Assembly (NCBI GenBank): GCA_964512635.1
Contig: CAZEJB010000008.1
Span: 1-64,000 of the forward strand
Direction of reading: 5' to 3'
Origin: JADZFO01 sp964512635
GTDB taxonomy: Bacteria; 4484-113; JAFGCY01
Length of the DNA: 64,000 nucleotides
The number at the start of each line of letters is the position of its first letter. Positions within the stretch are counted from its first letter, which is position 1. The notes beneath the pieces were generated by a model that was given only the letters and a program-made list of their open reading frames with translations, made no database searches and was not told the DNA's origin. Of the stretch, positions 9,050 through 16,186 are shown piece after piece. Made by a program: the position numbers and the translations under genes.

Positions 9050-10003
9050 GTGACTAAGCCACTGACCTCTCCCGCGCTGATCACGCCACCGACGCGTCCG
9101 CCGACCGGCGGCGAGCGGGTGATGAACATCGTGAAGTGGCTGGCGATCATGCTGCTCAGCGCCTATCTGGTGGCGGCCTTCATCGGCACGAACTTCAACC
9201 TTTATCCGATCTTTGAAGCCCTGCAGCCGCGTATGGTTGTCGATGAAGCCAGCGGGCTGGAGCGCCGCGAGCCGCCGCGGGTGGCCGAAGTTTTCAGCAA
9301 GATCCTGCAGCCCGACCTGAGCTGGGACGAGCACGACGATCAGGGTCAGGTTGTTCTGGGCCCCCTGGACGGTAAGCCGCGGCCGGGGACGCTGCGCCTG
9401 ATGCTGGGGGCGATGAACCAGACCGTGCAGATGGCGCTGCTGGGCACGCTTCTGTCGGTGCTGCTGTCTTTCCCGCTGGCCTTCCTGGCCGCTGGCAATG
9501 TGATGCGCGGCTCGCTGGCCGGGCGCGCGGCTTACACACTGACCCGCGGGCTGCTGAACCTGCTGCGCGCCTTCCCGGAGTACATTCTGGCGATCCTGCT
9601 TGTCATGATGGCCGGGCCAGGGCCGCTGGCCGGCGTTCTCGCGCTGGCGATCCACGGCGTCGGCAGCCTGGGCAAGCTCTTCGCCGAGGCGATTGAGCAG
9701 GCCGACCCTGCGCCGGTGGAAGCCGTGCGCGCGACTGGCGCGCCGGAGCTGCTGGTGCTGCGCCATGGCCTGTTGCCGCAGGTGGTCCCGCAACTGCTGG
9801 CCTTCAGCCTCTATCGCTGGGACGGCAATATCCGCATGAGCGTGATCCTCGGCATCGTCGGCGCCGGTGGCATCGGCTTTTTGATGACGCAGTACATCAG
9901 CCTCTTCAAGTACCGCCAGGCCAGCACAGCCTTTCTGATCATCCTGATCGCGGTGAGCGTGCTGGACTACGCCAGCGGGTGGCTCAGGAAGAAGATCGGG
10001 TAG
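9050..10003 (+). CDS. phnE: Phosphonate-type ABC transporter permease
   Basis: 317 residues from GTG 9050, chosen because a GGGGG stretch (9037-9041) lies 8 nt upstream; GTG 9044 is possible, and TTG 9011 would lie in repeat DNA. One N-terminal TM helix (about residues 25-45) is followed by a roughly 80-residue hydrophilic segment, then five more hydrophobic segments. The permease signature ESVRATGA-type loop is present as VEAVRATGAPELLVLRHGLLPQ, and the C-terminal part (SVILGIVGAGGIGF) is characteristic of PhnE. It is longer than a typical PhnE of about 260 residues because of the N-terminal extension. It pairs with phnC. Confidence 0.82.
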   Translation: MTKPLTSPALITPPTRPPTGGERVMNIVKWLAIMLLSAYLVAAFIGTNFNLYPIFEALQPRMVVDEASGLERREPPRVAEVFSKILQPDLSWDEHDDQGQVVLGPLDGKPRPGTLRLMLGAMNQTVQMALLGTLLSVLLSFPLAFLAAGNVMRGSLAGRAAYTLTRGLLNLLRAFPEYILAILLVMMAGPGPLAGVLALAIHGVGSLGKLFAEAIEQADPAPVEAVRATGAPELLVLRHGLLPQVVPQLLAFSLYRWDGNIRMSVILGIVGAGGIGFLMTQYISLFKYRQASTAFLIILIAVSVLDYASGWLRKKIG

Positions 10004-10010
10004 CAAGCAG

Positions 10011-10038
10011 TAGGGGCGGAGCATGCTCCGCCCACCTT
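10011..10038 (+). repeat. Left 28 bp inverted repeat of the RAYT element
   Basis: TAGGGG CGGAGCATGCTCCG CCCACCTT is the reverse complement of 10614-10641 apart from two changes that compensate each other inside the palindrome. The start of the repeat lies 7 nt after the phnE stop. Confidence 0.8.
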
Positions 10039-10582
10039 ATCGCGCTCCGTAAGGAGCGCCACGATCCTCTTCTTCCAGCCATGTTTCAAATTCATCGGTG
10101 CCTGTCCGGGCTTCATTTTCCTTGTCAAGATGCCAGCGCTGGGGATTGGTGATTATGTAATCTCTAACTCGTTCAAGTGCCGAATCGCTGCGAACTATGT
10201 GGTCATAATAGCCCGACTGAAACAGGTGATCCAGCGTGAGCAGACCGCGTTTGCGCGCCTGAATGGTAGCGTTGGCCTTGAATGCCTGCATTAAGCGCGG
10301 GACTGAGAGTTCTCCCACCTGTCCAATGCTGGAAAACCCTATCAGCATGTGCAGGTGGTTTGGCATTCCGGTCCAGGTATCGATGACCAGACCTGGAAAA
10401 CGACGTGTCTGATCCATCCACATCTCGCCGAGCATGGCACCAAGATCGTTGGGCTGATAAACCCCAGCCTCGATTCTACCCAGGAGATGTCGACGGTCAA
10501 CGCAACAGACGGTCAGAAAATACGGCCCGGGGAGCGAGTAGTCGTAGCCCTGCAATCGTAGCGAGTTTCTGTGGGTGAGCAT
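10037..10582 (-). CDS. REP-associated Y1 transposase (RAYT / IS200-like)
   Basis: 181 residues. The HUH motif is visible as PNHLHMLI (about residues 73-80), and the C-terminal helix with the expected catalytic Tyr lies in SGYYDHIVRSDSALERVRDYI, followed by NPQRW. This layout is that of the IS200/REP-associated single-strand transposases that mobilise or maintain REP palindromes. A GATAAT hexamer ends 5 nt before the ATG. The gene is bounded by 28 bp inverted palindromic repeats whose core recurs at 862-881, so it is the likely source of that repeat family here. The frame looks intact, so the enzyme may be active. Confidence 0.85.
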   Translation of the reverse strand: MLTHRNSLRLQGYDYSLPGPYFLTVCCVDRRHLLGRIEAGVYQPNDLGAMLGEMWMDQTRRFPGLVIDTWTGMPNHLHMLIGFSSIGQVGELSVPRLMQAFKANATIQARKRGLLTLDHLFQSGYYDHIVRSDSALERVRDYIITNPQRWHLDKENEARTGTDEFETWLEEEDRGAPYGAR

Positions 10583-10613
10583 TCCATATTATCCGCCCCG
10601 CTTCGCGTGGCGC

Positions 10614-10641
10614 AAGGTGGGCGAAGCATGCTTCGCCCCTA
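10614..10641 (-). repeat. Right 28 bp inverted repeat of the RAYT element
   Basis: AAGGTGGG CGAAGCATGCTTCG CCCCTA mirrors 10011-10038. Directly to its right, 10639-10668 is three copies of a decamer CTACTGGCC(C/G)C. Confidence 0.8.
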
Positions 10642-10668
10642 CTGGCCCCTACTGGCCGCTACTGGCCC
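10639..10668. repeat. Decamer tandem repeat, three copies
   Basis: CCTACTGGCC / CCTACTGGCC / GCTACTGGCC abuts the right RAYT repeat and lies between that element and the lipoprotein gene ending at 10705. Confidence 0.75.
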
Positions 10669-10704
10669 GTCTTGTTGGCCGGATTCCTGCTTGCCGGGCT
10701 CTTG

Positions 10705-11115
10705 TTAGCGCTGGGTGGCCGTAAAGACGAAGTCCGCCCGCGGCTTGCCGTTGGCGAAGGTGTCGAAGCCGCTGCCTTCGATGTAGTCGCCATTGAAGGT
10801 GCCCCATTCATAGTGCGTGCCGTCGGCGCGCGACACTCCGGTGGGACGGTTCCAGATCCAGGTGAAGTCCCGGCCCTGCATGAACGCACTGCCGACATCA
10901 TCGCCATCGACAAGCGCGCGGTACTCGTCCTCTGCCACCTCAATCAGGCGCATGGAGAAGGTGACGTGATCGCCGTCGTCATAGCGCACATCCCAGTCCC
11001 AGGTACCGGATATGCTGACCGATCCGCGGGGCGGCGGGAGCGGTGCGGGGCTGCAGGACGCAGCCATCAGCGTGAGTACAGCAAAGCCCAGAAAGAGCGC
11101 TGGCAGCCTGCGCAT
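10705..11115 (-). CDS. Small lipoprotein of unknown function
   Basis: 136 residues from ATG 11115, which has a GGAGGG 4-9 nt upstream; an upstream in-frame start at 11160 would add a non-signal N-terminus. Lipobox LMAASC gives a lipidated Cys near residue 21. The mature part is a single beta-rich domain (SISGTWDWDVRYDDGDHVTFSMRL ... YEWGTFNGDYIEGSG) with the look of a small lipocalin/META-like barrel in which 'GTW' opens the first strand. The family is not identified. Confidence 0.72.
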   Translation of the reverse strand: MRRLPALFLGFAVLTLMAASCSPAPLPPPRGSVSISGTWDWDVRYDDGDHVTFSMRLIEVAEDEYRALVDGDDVGSAFMQGRDFTWIWNRPTGVSRADGTHYEWGTFNGDYIEGSGFDTFANGKPRADFVFTATQR

Positions 11116-11193
11116 AGACCCTCCGGTGGCCGCTTTGCGGTCACAGCTACTATGACGCATAGGCGAGGCTTTTATTCAAAGCGGGGGTGAAGC

Positions 11194-11511
11194 TCAGGGC
11201 TGCACGCCGGAGTCGCCGGCGCTGTGGGCACCGTCTTCAGCGAGACTGCTTTCGGCGGTGCTGTCTTCTGGATCGCTGCCGACCTGCAGCATACCGGCCA
11301 GGTAGTCGTTGACCAGCGGGATCGCGTTTTCCTGATAGGCCTCGTCGACCAGCAGGTCGCCCCAGCGGCCCTGCAGCTCTTCGCCGATACCGCCGAAGGA
11401 TGAGGGGGACAGCGGCTGGATCACGGTGCGGATGCCGTTGCTTTCCAGCCAGTCCGCGATGGCCAGCGCCGTGATCTCGTCCGGCGCTTCGTAAATCCTG
11501 ATCAGGTCCAT
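11194..11511 (-). CDS. DUF2007-like small protein
   Basis: 105 residues. ATG 11511 follows GCGGAG. The N-terminal 70 residues (IRIYEAPDEITALAIADWLESNGIRTVIQ ... LLVDEAYQENAIPLVNDYL) show the pattern of DUF2007 'putative signal transducing' proteins: a strand, an EAxxxxxxLES helix and a conserved hydrophobic core. The last 30 residues are Asp/Glu/Ser-rich and probably disordered. Role unknown in this family. It is separated from the TPR gene by 40 bp and may be transcribed with it. Confidence 0.68.
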   Translation of the reverse strand: MDLIRIYEAPDEITALAIADWLESNGIRTVIQPLSPSSFGGIGEELQGRWGDLLVDEAYQENAIPLVNDYLAGMLQVGSDPEDSTAESSLAEDGAHSAGDSGVQP

Positions 11512-11551
11512 CTTGCTCCGCCTTTGCCGCACTAAGCGGCTATCCCAGCCC

Positions 11552-12991
11552 CTAGTGGTATACCATGCCGCGCAGGACAGTGAGGCCCAGCCCGATCAAA
11601 ACCGCAGCGCCGGCCACACTGGCCGTAAGCTGGGCCCGGCGTTCCCCGGGCAGCCAGTAATTCGGCGCGCCGCGCTCACCGCAAAAATCGAAGCGCACAT
11701 GCCCGACCGCCAGCGGGCTTTCCTGGGCCAGGCGCATCCGCGCACTGGCGCCGGCCAGGGCCTCGCGGCGGCCCGGCCACCACTGCTGGGCCCGCAGGAT
11801 CGCCACCTTCAGCTCCCGCGCCTCGTGGCTCAGGCTGCGCTCGGAGAGCTTCGGCAGCGGCAGACCGCGCTCCTGGGCCTCCTTGAGCTGCTCAATCTGG
11901 CTGATCTCCTCGCGGCGCTTGACCCAGCTCATCTCGGTCGGCCGCAGATCGGCCAGCGGGTTGCGGTGGACGTCCAGCTTGTGGCTGACCAGGATTGGCG
12001 CATCGGTGGGCAGCTCAAAAGTGAAGCCGTCAGCTTTAGCCAGTCGCTCAAGCTGGAAGTGGTCCAGCTCGGATAGCTCGCTGATCCAGTCCTGCTCGCG
12101 CCTCAGCATCTCGGCGGCGACATAGCCCGGGACCTCGTCGACCTGGACCCGGCCGGAGGCCCGCAGCGCGTTGAGTGCGAGGCCCTGCCGGGCGAAGCAC
12201 TCCGCCAGCAGCAGGGCCGCCCGGGCGTGCAGGTGGGCGTTGACATCGCCGGTCAGCATCAGGGCCGGCTGGAGCTCGCGGATCGCCGCGCGATACTTGC
12301 CGGCCTGGAAGTTGGCGAAGGCCAGATAGAGGCAGCGGGCGTACTCCACACTGTCGTGCTGGGTATGCTCGGGGGCGGACAGCGCGCTGAGCGCGGCGTT
12401 GACATCCGCCCGACCGAGATGGCACATCCCGCCAAGCAGCTTGAGCTCGTCGTTGAGTCCGAACTCCTTGGACAGTTCGCGCAGCACTTCCAGCGCAGCC
12501 GCATACTGGTCGGTGTGCATCAGGGCCATGGAATAGAGCACGCCGACGGCGTACTCGTTGGGGTAAAGCGGCAGCAGCATGACCGGGCAGACGCGGGCCA
12601 GGATGCGCAGGGCCGGGAAGACGCGCCGCGTGGCGATGCCCGGCGAAGGCCGCGGCGTGTCCTCATCGCTGACCTGGCGATAGGCCTTGGCCAGGGGCTC
12701 GAGGGCGGCCACCGCCTGGCCGTCGGCCAGATAGAAGCAGCCCGCCAGCAGGTCGAGATCCGGCAGCAGTGTGCCGCTTTTGTGCTGTTCGATGGCGATG
12801 TAGGAAGCGCGCACGGCGTCGCCGGAAGCCAGCAGCTCAAGGCAGGCCAGCAGGGCGCGCTCGGAAGGCGAAAGCATGAAGCGGCTGAGCGGGAAGAGCC
12901 GTGCGGCGCTGCGCTGCTGGGCGCGGCCGGGTTTGATGTCCAGATCCAGCAGGTCCAGCTCGGGGTAACTTGCGAGCCAGCGTTCGAACAT
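11552..12991 (-). CDS. TPR-like protein with C-terminal membrane anchor
   Basis: 479 residues. ATG 12991 has TATCAT 6 nt upstream and no ribosome binding site. Most of the chain is alpha-helical with TPR-like A/L/Y spacing (for example ALLACLELLASGDAVRASYIAIEQ, LYSMALMHTDQYAAALEVLREL, YLAFANFQAGKYRAAIREL). The C-terminus has one hydrophobic helix (LTASVAGAAVLIGLGLTVL) that would leave the TPR part in the cytoplasm. This suggests a scaffold; partners cannot be inferred. Confidence 0.72.
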   Translation of the reverse strand: MFERWLASYPELDLLDLDIKPGRAQQRSAARLFPLSRFMLSPSERALLACLELLASGDAVRASYIAIEQHKSGTLLPDLDLLAGCFYLADGQAVAALEPLAKAYRQVSDEDTPRPSPGIATRRVFPALRILARVCPVMLLPLYPNEYAVGVLYSMALMHTDQYAAALEVLRELSKEFGLNDELKLLGGMCHLGRADVNAALSALSAPEHTQHDSVEYARCLYLAFANFQAGKYRAAIRELQPALMLTGDVNAHLHARAALLLAECFARQGLALNALRASGRVQVDEVPGYVAAEMLRREQDWISELSELDHFQLERLAKADGFTFELPTDAPILVSHKLDVHRNPLADLRPTEMSWVKRREEISQIEQLKEAQERGLPLPKLSERSLSHEARELKVAILRAQQWWPGRREALAGASARMRLAQESPLAVGHVRFDFCGERGAPNYWLPGERRAQLTASVAGAAVLIGLGLTVLRGMVYH

Positions 12992-12997
12992 GGCGGA

Positions 12998-13003
12998 ATG
13001 ATA
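12998..13003 (-). promoter_or_regulatory. -10 hexamer TATCAT, leaderless-type start
   Basis: On the minus strand TATCAT ends 6 nt before ATG 12991. Confidence 0.55.
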
Positions 13004-13011
13004 ACAGTTGG

Positions 13012-13083
13012 CAGCTTTCAGCTGTTAGCTTTCAGCTTTCAGCGTCTAGCTTTCAGCTTTTAGCTTTTAGCTTTTGGCTTTCA
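13012..13083. repeat. Heptanucleotide tandem array (AGCTTTC/AGCTTTT), left arm
   Basis: About ten degenerate 7 bp copies of AGCTTTY. It overlaps the 3' end of the gene at 13053-13451 and supplies its last residues and TGA stop. It is inverted relative to the array at 13485-13558. Confidence 0.85.
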
Positions 13084-13451
13084 CCCTTATCCGTTGCGAC
13101 AAGCTTGTGCCACATGGCGTTTAGCATACGGCCCACCTCTGAGCAATAGCCATGTGTTGTAGCCAAGGTGCTGGATGGGCTGTAGCCCAGGCGTTCGGCT
13201 ACGATCAGATGGGTTTCCAGCTCTGCCAGGCTTCCGCGCGCCATGGAAACGAACCGGGCAAAGTCCCTCCTGGTACCGCGGGCGCGACCCTCCGCAATGT
13301 TTGCCGGAATGGCCGACGCAGCTCTTCTGATCTGATCTGTCAGGCTATACATCTCACGGCGTGGAAAGGTGTCACTGACACGGTAAACCTCGATGACCAG
13401 CTCCACGGCGCGTTGCCACACAATGAGGTCTTTATATGAGTTAACTTGCAT
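13053..13451 (-). CDS. Four-helix bundle protein (23S rRNA intervening-sequence protein family)
   Basis: 132 residues. The opening SYKDLIVWQRAVELVIEVYR, the middle SLTDQIRRAASAIPANIAEG and the helix FARFVSMARGSLAELETHL are the standard signature of the IVP/S23 four-helix bundle family, related to the Avd accessory proteins. ATG 13451 follows AAGGAGG. In many genomes such genes stand outside rRNA and have no assigned role. Both sides are bounded by inverted heptamer arrays, and the final SQKLKAKS comes from repeat DNA. This arrangement looks like a mobile or captured cassette. Confidence 0.85.
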   Translation of the reverse strand: MQVNSYKDLIVWQRAVELVIEVYRVSDTFPRREMYSLTDQIRRAASAIPANIAEGRARGTRRDFARFVSMARGSLAELETHLIVAERLGYSPSSTLATTHGYCSEVGRMLNAMWHKLVATDKGESQKLKAKS

Positions 13452-13484
13452 TACATTCCTCCTTGTCGCGGGGATTTTAGATTC

Positions 13485-13558
13485 TGAAAGCTAGAAGCTA
13501 AAAGCTAGAAGCTAAAAGCTAGAAGCTAAAAGCTGCAAGCTCGAAGCTGAAAGCTAAA
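13485..13558. repeat. Heptanucleotide tandem array (GAAGCTA/AAAGCTA), right arm
   Basis: About ten 7 bp copies; the reverse complement matches the left arm at 13012-13083. Its last copy supplies the TAAACT -10 hexamer of the next gene. Confidence 0.85.
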
Positions 13559-13560
13559 CT
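13555..13560 (+). promoter_or_regulatory. -10 hexamer TAAACT, leaderless-type start, formed by repeat DNA
   Basis: TAAACT ends 6 nt before ATG 13567 and overlaps the end of the heptamer array. Confidence 0.55.
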
Positions 13561-13566
13561 CTTCTC

Positions 13567-15090
13567 ATGGACAATCCGCGCCTGAACCTGCGCTCGCCCC
13601 GCGTGCTGCTGCCGCTGATCTATCGCGCGCTGGCCGGCCGCGCCGATCCGGCCCAGGCCCAGCTGACGCAGCGCCGCATTGAGCACAGCCAGGCCGAGGG
13701 CACCGAGCTGGCCAAGCAGCTCTCCGAGCTGCGGGCGCGGGTCGGCATCAGCCAGGACAAGGCCGACAAGGCGCGCCAGGCCGCGACGCAGGCGAGCCTG
13801 GACCTGCGCATCTTTATGGAGACTTATGAAGAGCCCAGGGGCAGCGGCCTGTTCAAGCCGCGCCTGAGCCTGGAGCAGAAGCAAAAGCAGCTGCACAAGG
13901 CCGAGCTTGAAGCGATCAACGCTGATGCGCAGGCGGACAGCAGGGCGCGGGCCGCCGAGGCCGCCGCGATTGCCGCCCGGCTGGCCGAAGTGGAAGCGGC
14001 GGCGGAGACGAACCGCGAGGCGCGCTGGAAGCTTGGCGAGCTCTTGTCCGAAGAGCTGGCGGCGGAAGTGCTGGGACGCTTGTGCACAGCCATGGAGGAA
14101 GCCTGGCGCGCGCTTCAGGCCAGCAGCGAGGCCAGCGATTCGCCGCAGGGCAGCACGGGGGTCAGCCCCTCCGGTGACGCTAACCTATTGGCGCAGCCGC
14201 AGCTGCAGGAGGCCCGGGCGCTGTGCCTCGAGCAGCTTGGCGCCCTGCGCCGCAGTGTGCGCGGAGATCTGATGGTGGCGGTGCTGTGTGTGCTGACCGA
14301 GCTGCTGGCGCCGGCCGGTGGGGGCAATGCGGTCGCCGGCGCGCGCCGCGCGCTGATTGACGTCGGCGCAATACTGCAACAGCACCGTGACCCCGCGCAG
14401 CGGCTGCTGGAATGCCTGATCCGCTGGTGGGCCGGGGAAAGCCTCGGGCTGGCGGACATCGGCATCTTCAGCAGCGGGCACTACGGCCACCCGGCGCTGC
14501 TGCGGCTGTATGAACTGCTGCGCGTGCTGGCGGGGCTGGGCTATGACGAGGGCGAGCTTGAGCGCGAAAGCGCGCCGCCGGAGCATGGCAGCACGATACT
14601 GATGCTGCATGAGTACCAGCGCGCGTTGAGCCCCAGCCCGGACTGGGAAGCGCTGAATGATGAGCTGCTGGCGGAGTTTGCAGCGGACGGCGATGTGTTC
14701 CAGCGCCTGCTGGCGGCGAACCTGCTGCTGGAGCGCGGCGGGATCGACCGTCTGGTGCAGGCGGCGACAGCCGAGGCGGGGACACCGGACGCCGCCCGGC
14801 GGGCCGGCAACCTGGCGCATAAGCCCGACGAACTGCTGCAGCTGCTCGGGCGTGGCAGCCTGCATTCCTGGCCGGCAGCGGCGCAGCCGGTCTTTGTTTC
14901 CGCGCTGGGCTGCCACGTTTTGCTGGCGGCGCGGATCAACGCCCCCGACTGGGTTTACGGCCAGTGGCTGCAGGAGAGCTATGGCTGGCCCAAGGATGAC
15001 CTGTACTGGTGGACGCTCAGCACACTGAAGGACGACCCGGCGCTGCTGCGCAATATCCGCCGGGATACGGCCCAGCTGTTCCTGGTCTGA
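13567..15090 (+). CDS. Coiled-coil protein of unknown function
   Basis: 507 residues, ATG 13567. Residues about 25-185 are rich in Ala, Glu, Gln and Arg with long heptad stretches (TQRRIEHSQAEGTELAKQLSELRARVG; KQLHKAELEAINADAQADSRARAAEAAAIAARLAEVEAAAE), indicating a coiled coil. A Ser/Pro linker follows at about residues 190-205, then a helical C-terminal half with no motif I recognise. It has no signal peptide or membrane segment, so it is cytoplasmic. A downstream gene converges on it (ends at 15122). Confidence 0.7.
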   Translation: MDNPRLNLRSPRVLLPLIYRALAGRADPAQAQLTQRRIEHSQAEGTELAKQLSELRARVGISQDKADKARQAATQASLDLRIFMETYEEPRGSGLFKPRLSLEQKQKQLHKAELEAINADAQADSRARAAEAAAIAARLAEVEAAAETNREARWKLGELLSEELAAEVLGRLCTAMEEAWRALQASSEASDSPQGSTGVSPSGDANLLAQPQLQEARALCLEQLGALRRSVRGDLMVAVLCVLTELLAPAGGGNAVAGARRALIDVGAILQQHRDPAQRLLECLIRWWAGESLGLADIGIFSSGHYGHPALLRLYELLRVLAGLGYDEGELERESAPPEHGSTILMLHEYQRALSPSPDWEALNDELLAEFAADGDVFQRLLAANLLLERGGIDRLVQAATAEAGTPDAARRAGNLAHKPDELLQLLGRGSLHSWPAAAQPVFVSALGCHVLLAARINAPDWVYGQWLQESYGWPKDDLYWWTLSTLKDDPALLRNIRRDTAQLFLV

Positions 15091-15121
15091 CTGCCGGCAG
15101 TGGTCAGACGGCCAGCAGTGG

Positions 15122-16129
15122 TCAGGCGGCCAGCAACGCGTTAACTTCGGCCAGCTCGTCCGCGCTTAGCGTCCAGCGGGCGGCGGCGGCGTTGGCCCAG
15201 ACCTGCTCAGGTTTGGTCGCCCCGGCGATAACACTGGCCACCGTGTCCTGGGCCAGCAACCAGGCAAAGGCCAGGTCGAGGATGCTGTAGCCCCGCACGG
15301 CCGCCTGCTCAATGCTGCCGGTGCCGGCAGTCGCTGAATCGAAACCGCGACTCGCGAGCCAGCCCTCAAGCCGTTCCAGCAGCGCCCAGTTGGCCTCGTT
15401 GAGATAACGCGCCTGGGCCCGCTCAGAGGCCGCGATGCGGCTTCCTTCGGGCAGCGGGGCGCTGCGCTGGTACTTTCCGGAAAGCAGACCGGAGGCGAGC
15501 GGGAAATAGGGGACGAAGGCCAGGCCAAGCTGGGCGCAGGCGGCAATCGTTCCCTGTTTGGGTTTCTCAGCGTCCTCGTTGTTGAGTGCCTCGCGCTGGA
15601 CCATCGAGAGCTCGTTTTGCAGCGCGACGAAGTGCTGGACGCCGAGACGCGCGGCCTCGGCCTCCGCTTCGCGCAGCTGCGCCGGGCTGAAGTTGGAGCA
15701 GCCGATCTGGCGCACCTTGCCGGCGAGCACCAGTTCGTTAAGCGCGCCAAGGGTATCCGCCACCGGTACCAGCGGGTCGGGCTGGTGCAGCCAGTAGAGG
15801 TCGATCCAGTTTGTGCCCAGGCGGCGCAGGCTGGCTTCGCAGGCGCTGCGCACATAGTCCGGGGCGGCGCCCTTGTGCTCCGGGTCGACCTCCATGCCGA
15901 ACTTGGTGGCCAGCACAATCTCGCGGCGGCGATCACCCAGCGCGCGGCCGAGATACTCCTCGCTTTTGGTGCCGCCGTAGATGTCCGCGGTGTCGAAGAA
16001 GTTGATGCCGGCCTCCAGCGCGGCGTCAACCACCGTCTGGGTTTGCGCCTCGTCGATGCGCATGCCGAAGTTGTTGCAGCCCAGTCCAATGACCGAGACT
16101 TCCAGGTTGCCGATCCGCCGCTTGTCCAT
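15122..16129 (-). CDS. Aldo/keto reductase
   Basis: 335 residues with AGGAGG 6-11 nt before ATG 16129. The NADPH-dependent reductase tetrad is recognisable: Asp46 (FFDTAD), Tyr51, Lys76 (ATKFG) and His115 (YWLHQPD). IGCSNFSP and the C-terminal SVIAGATKPEQVWAN loop for the cofactor are also present. The length and the N-terminal motif VIGLGCNNFG place it with the YhdN/AKR11-12-like general stress reductases; substrate unknown. It lies 57 nt downstream of the kinase/transferase fusion on the same strand. Confidence 0.88.
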   Translation of the reverse strand: MDKRRIGNLEVSVIGLGCNNFGMRIDEAQTQTVVDAALEAGINFFDTADIYGGTKSEEYLGRALGDRRREIVLATKFGMEVDPEHKGAAPDYVRSACEASLRRLGTNWIDLYWLHQPDPLVPVADTLGALNELVLAGKVRQIGCSNFSPAQLREAEAEAARLGVQHFVALQNELSMVQREALNNEDAEKPKQGTIAACAQLGLAFVPYFPLASGLLSGKYQRSAPLPEGSRIAASERAQARYLNEANWALLERLEGWLASRGFDSATAGTGSIEQAAVRGYSILDLAFAWLLAQDTVASVIAGATKPEQVWANAAAARWTLSADELAEVNALLAA

Positions 16130-16186
16130 TACAGCCTCCTCAGGACTGCCAAGACTTTAACAGCCGCCGCGACCAGGGCGCGGAGC

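Noticed and set aside
13012..13558. CRISPR or phase-variation homopolymer tract
   Set aside because: 7 bp tandem copies without spacers; located outside the main part of any reading frame except the very C-terminus.
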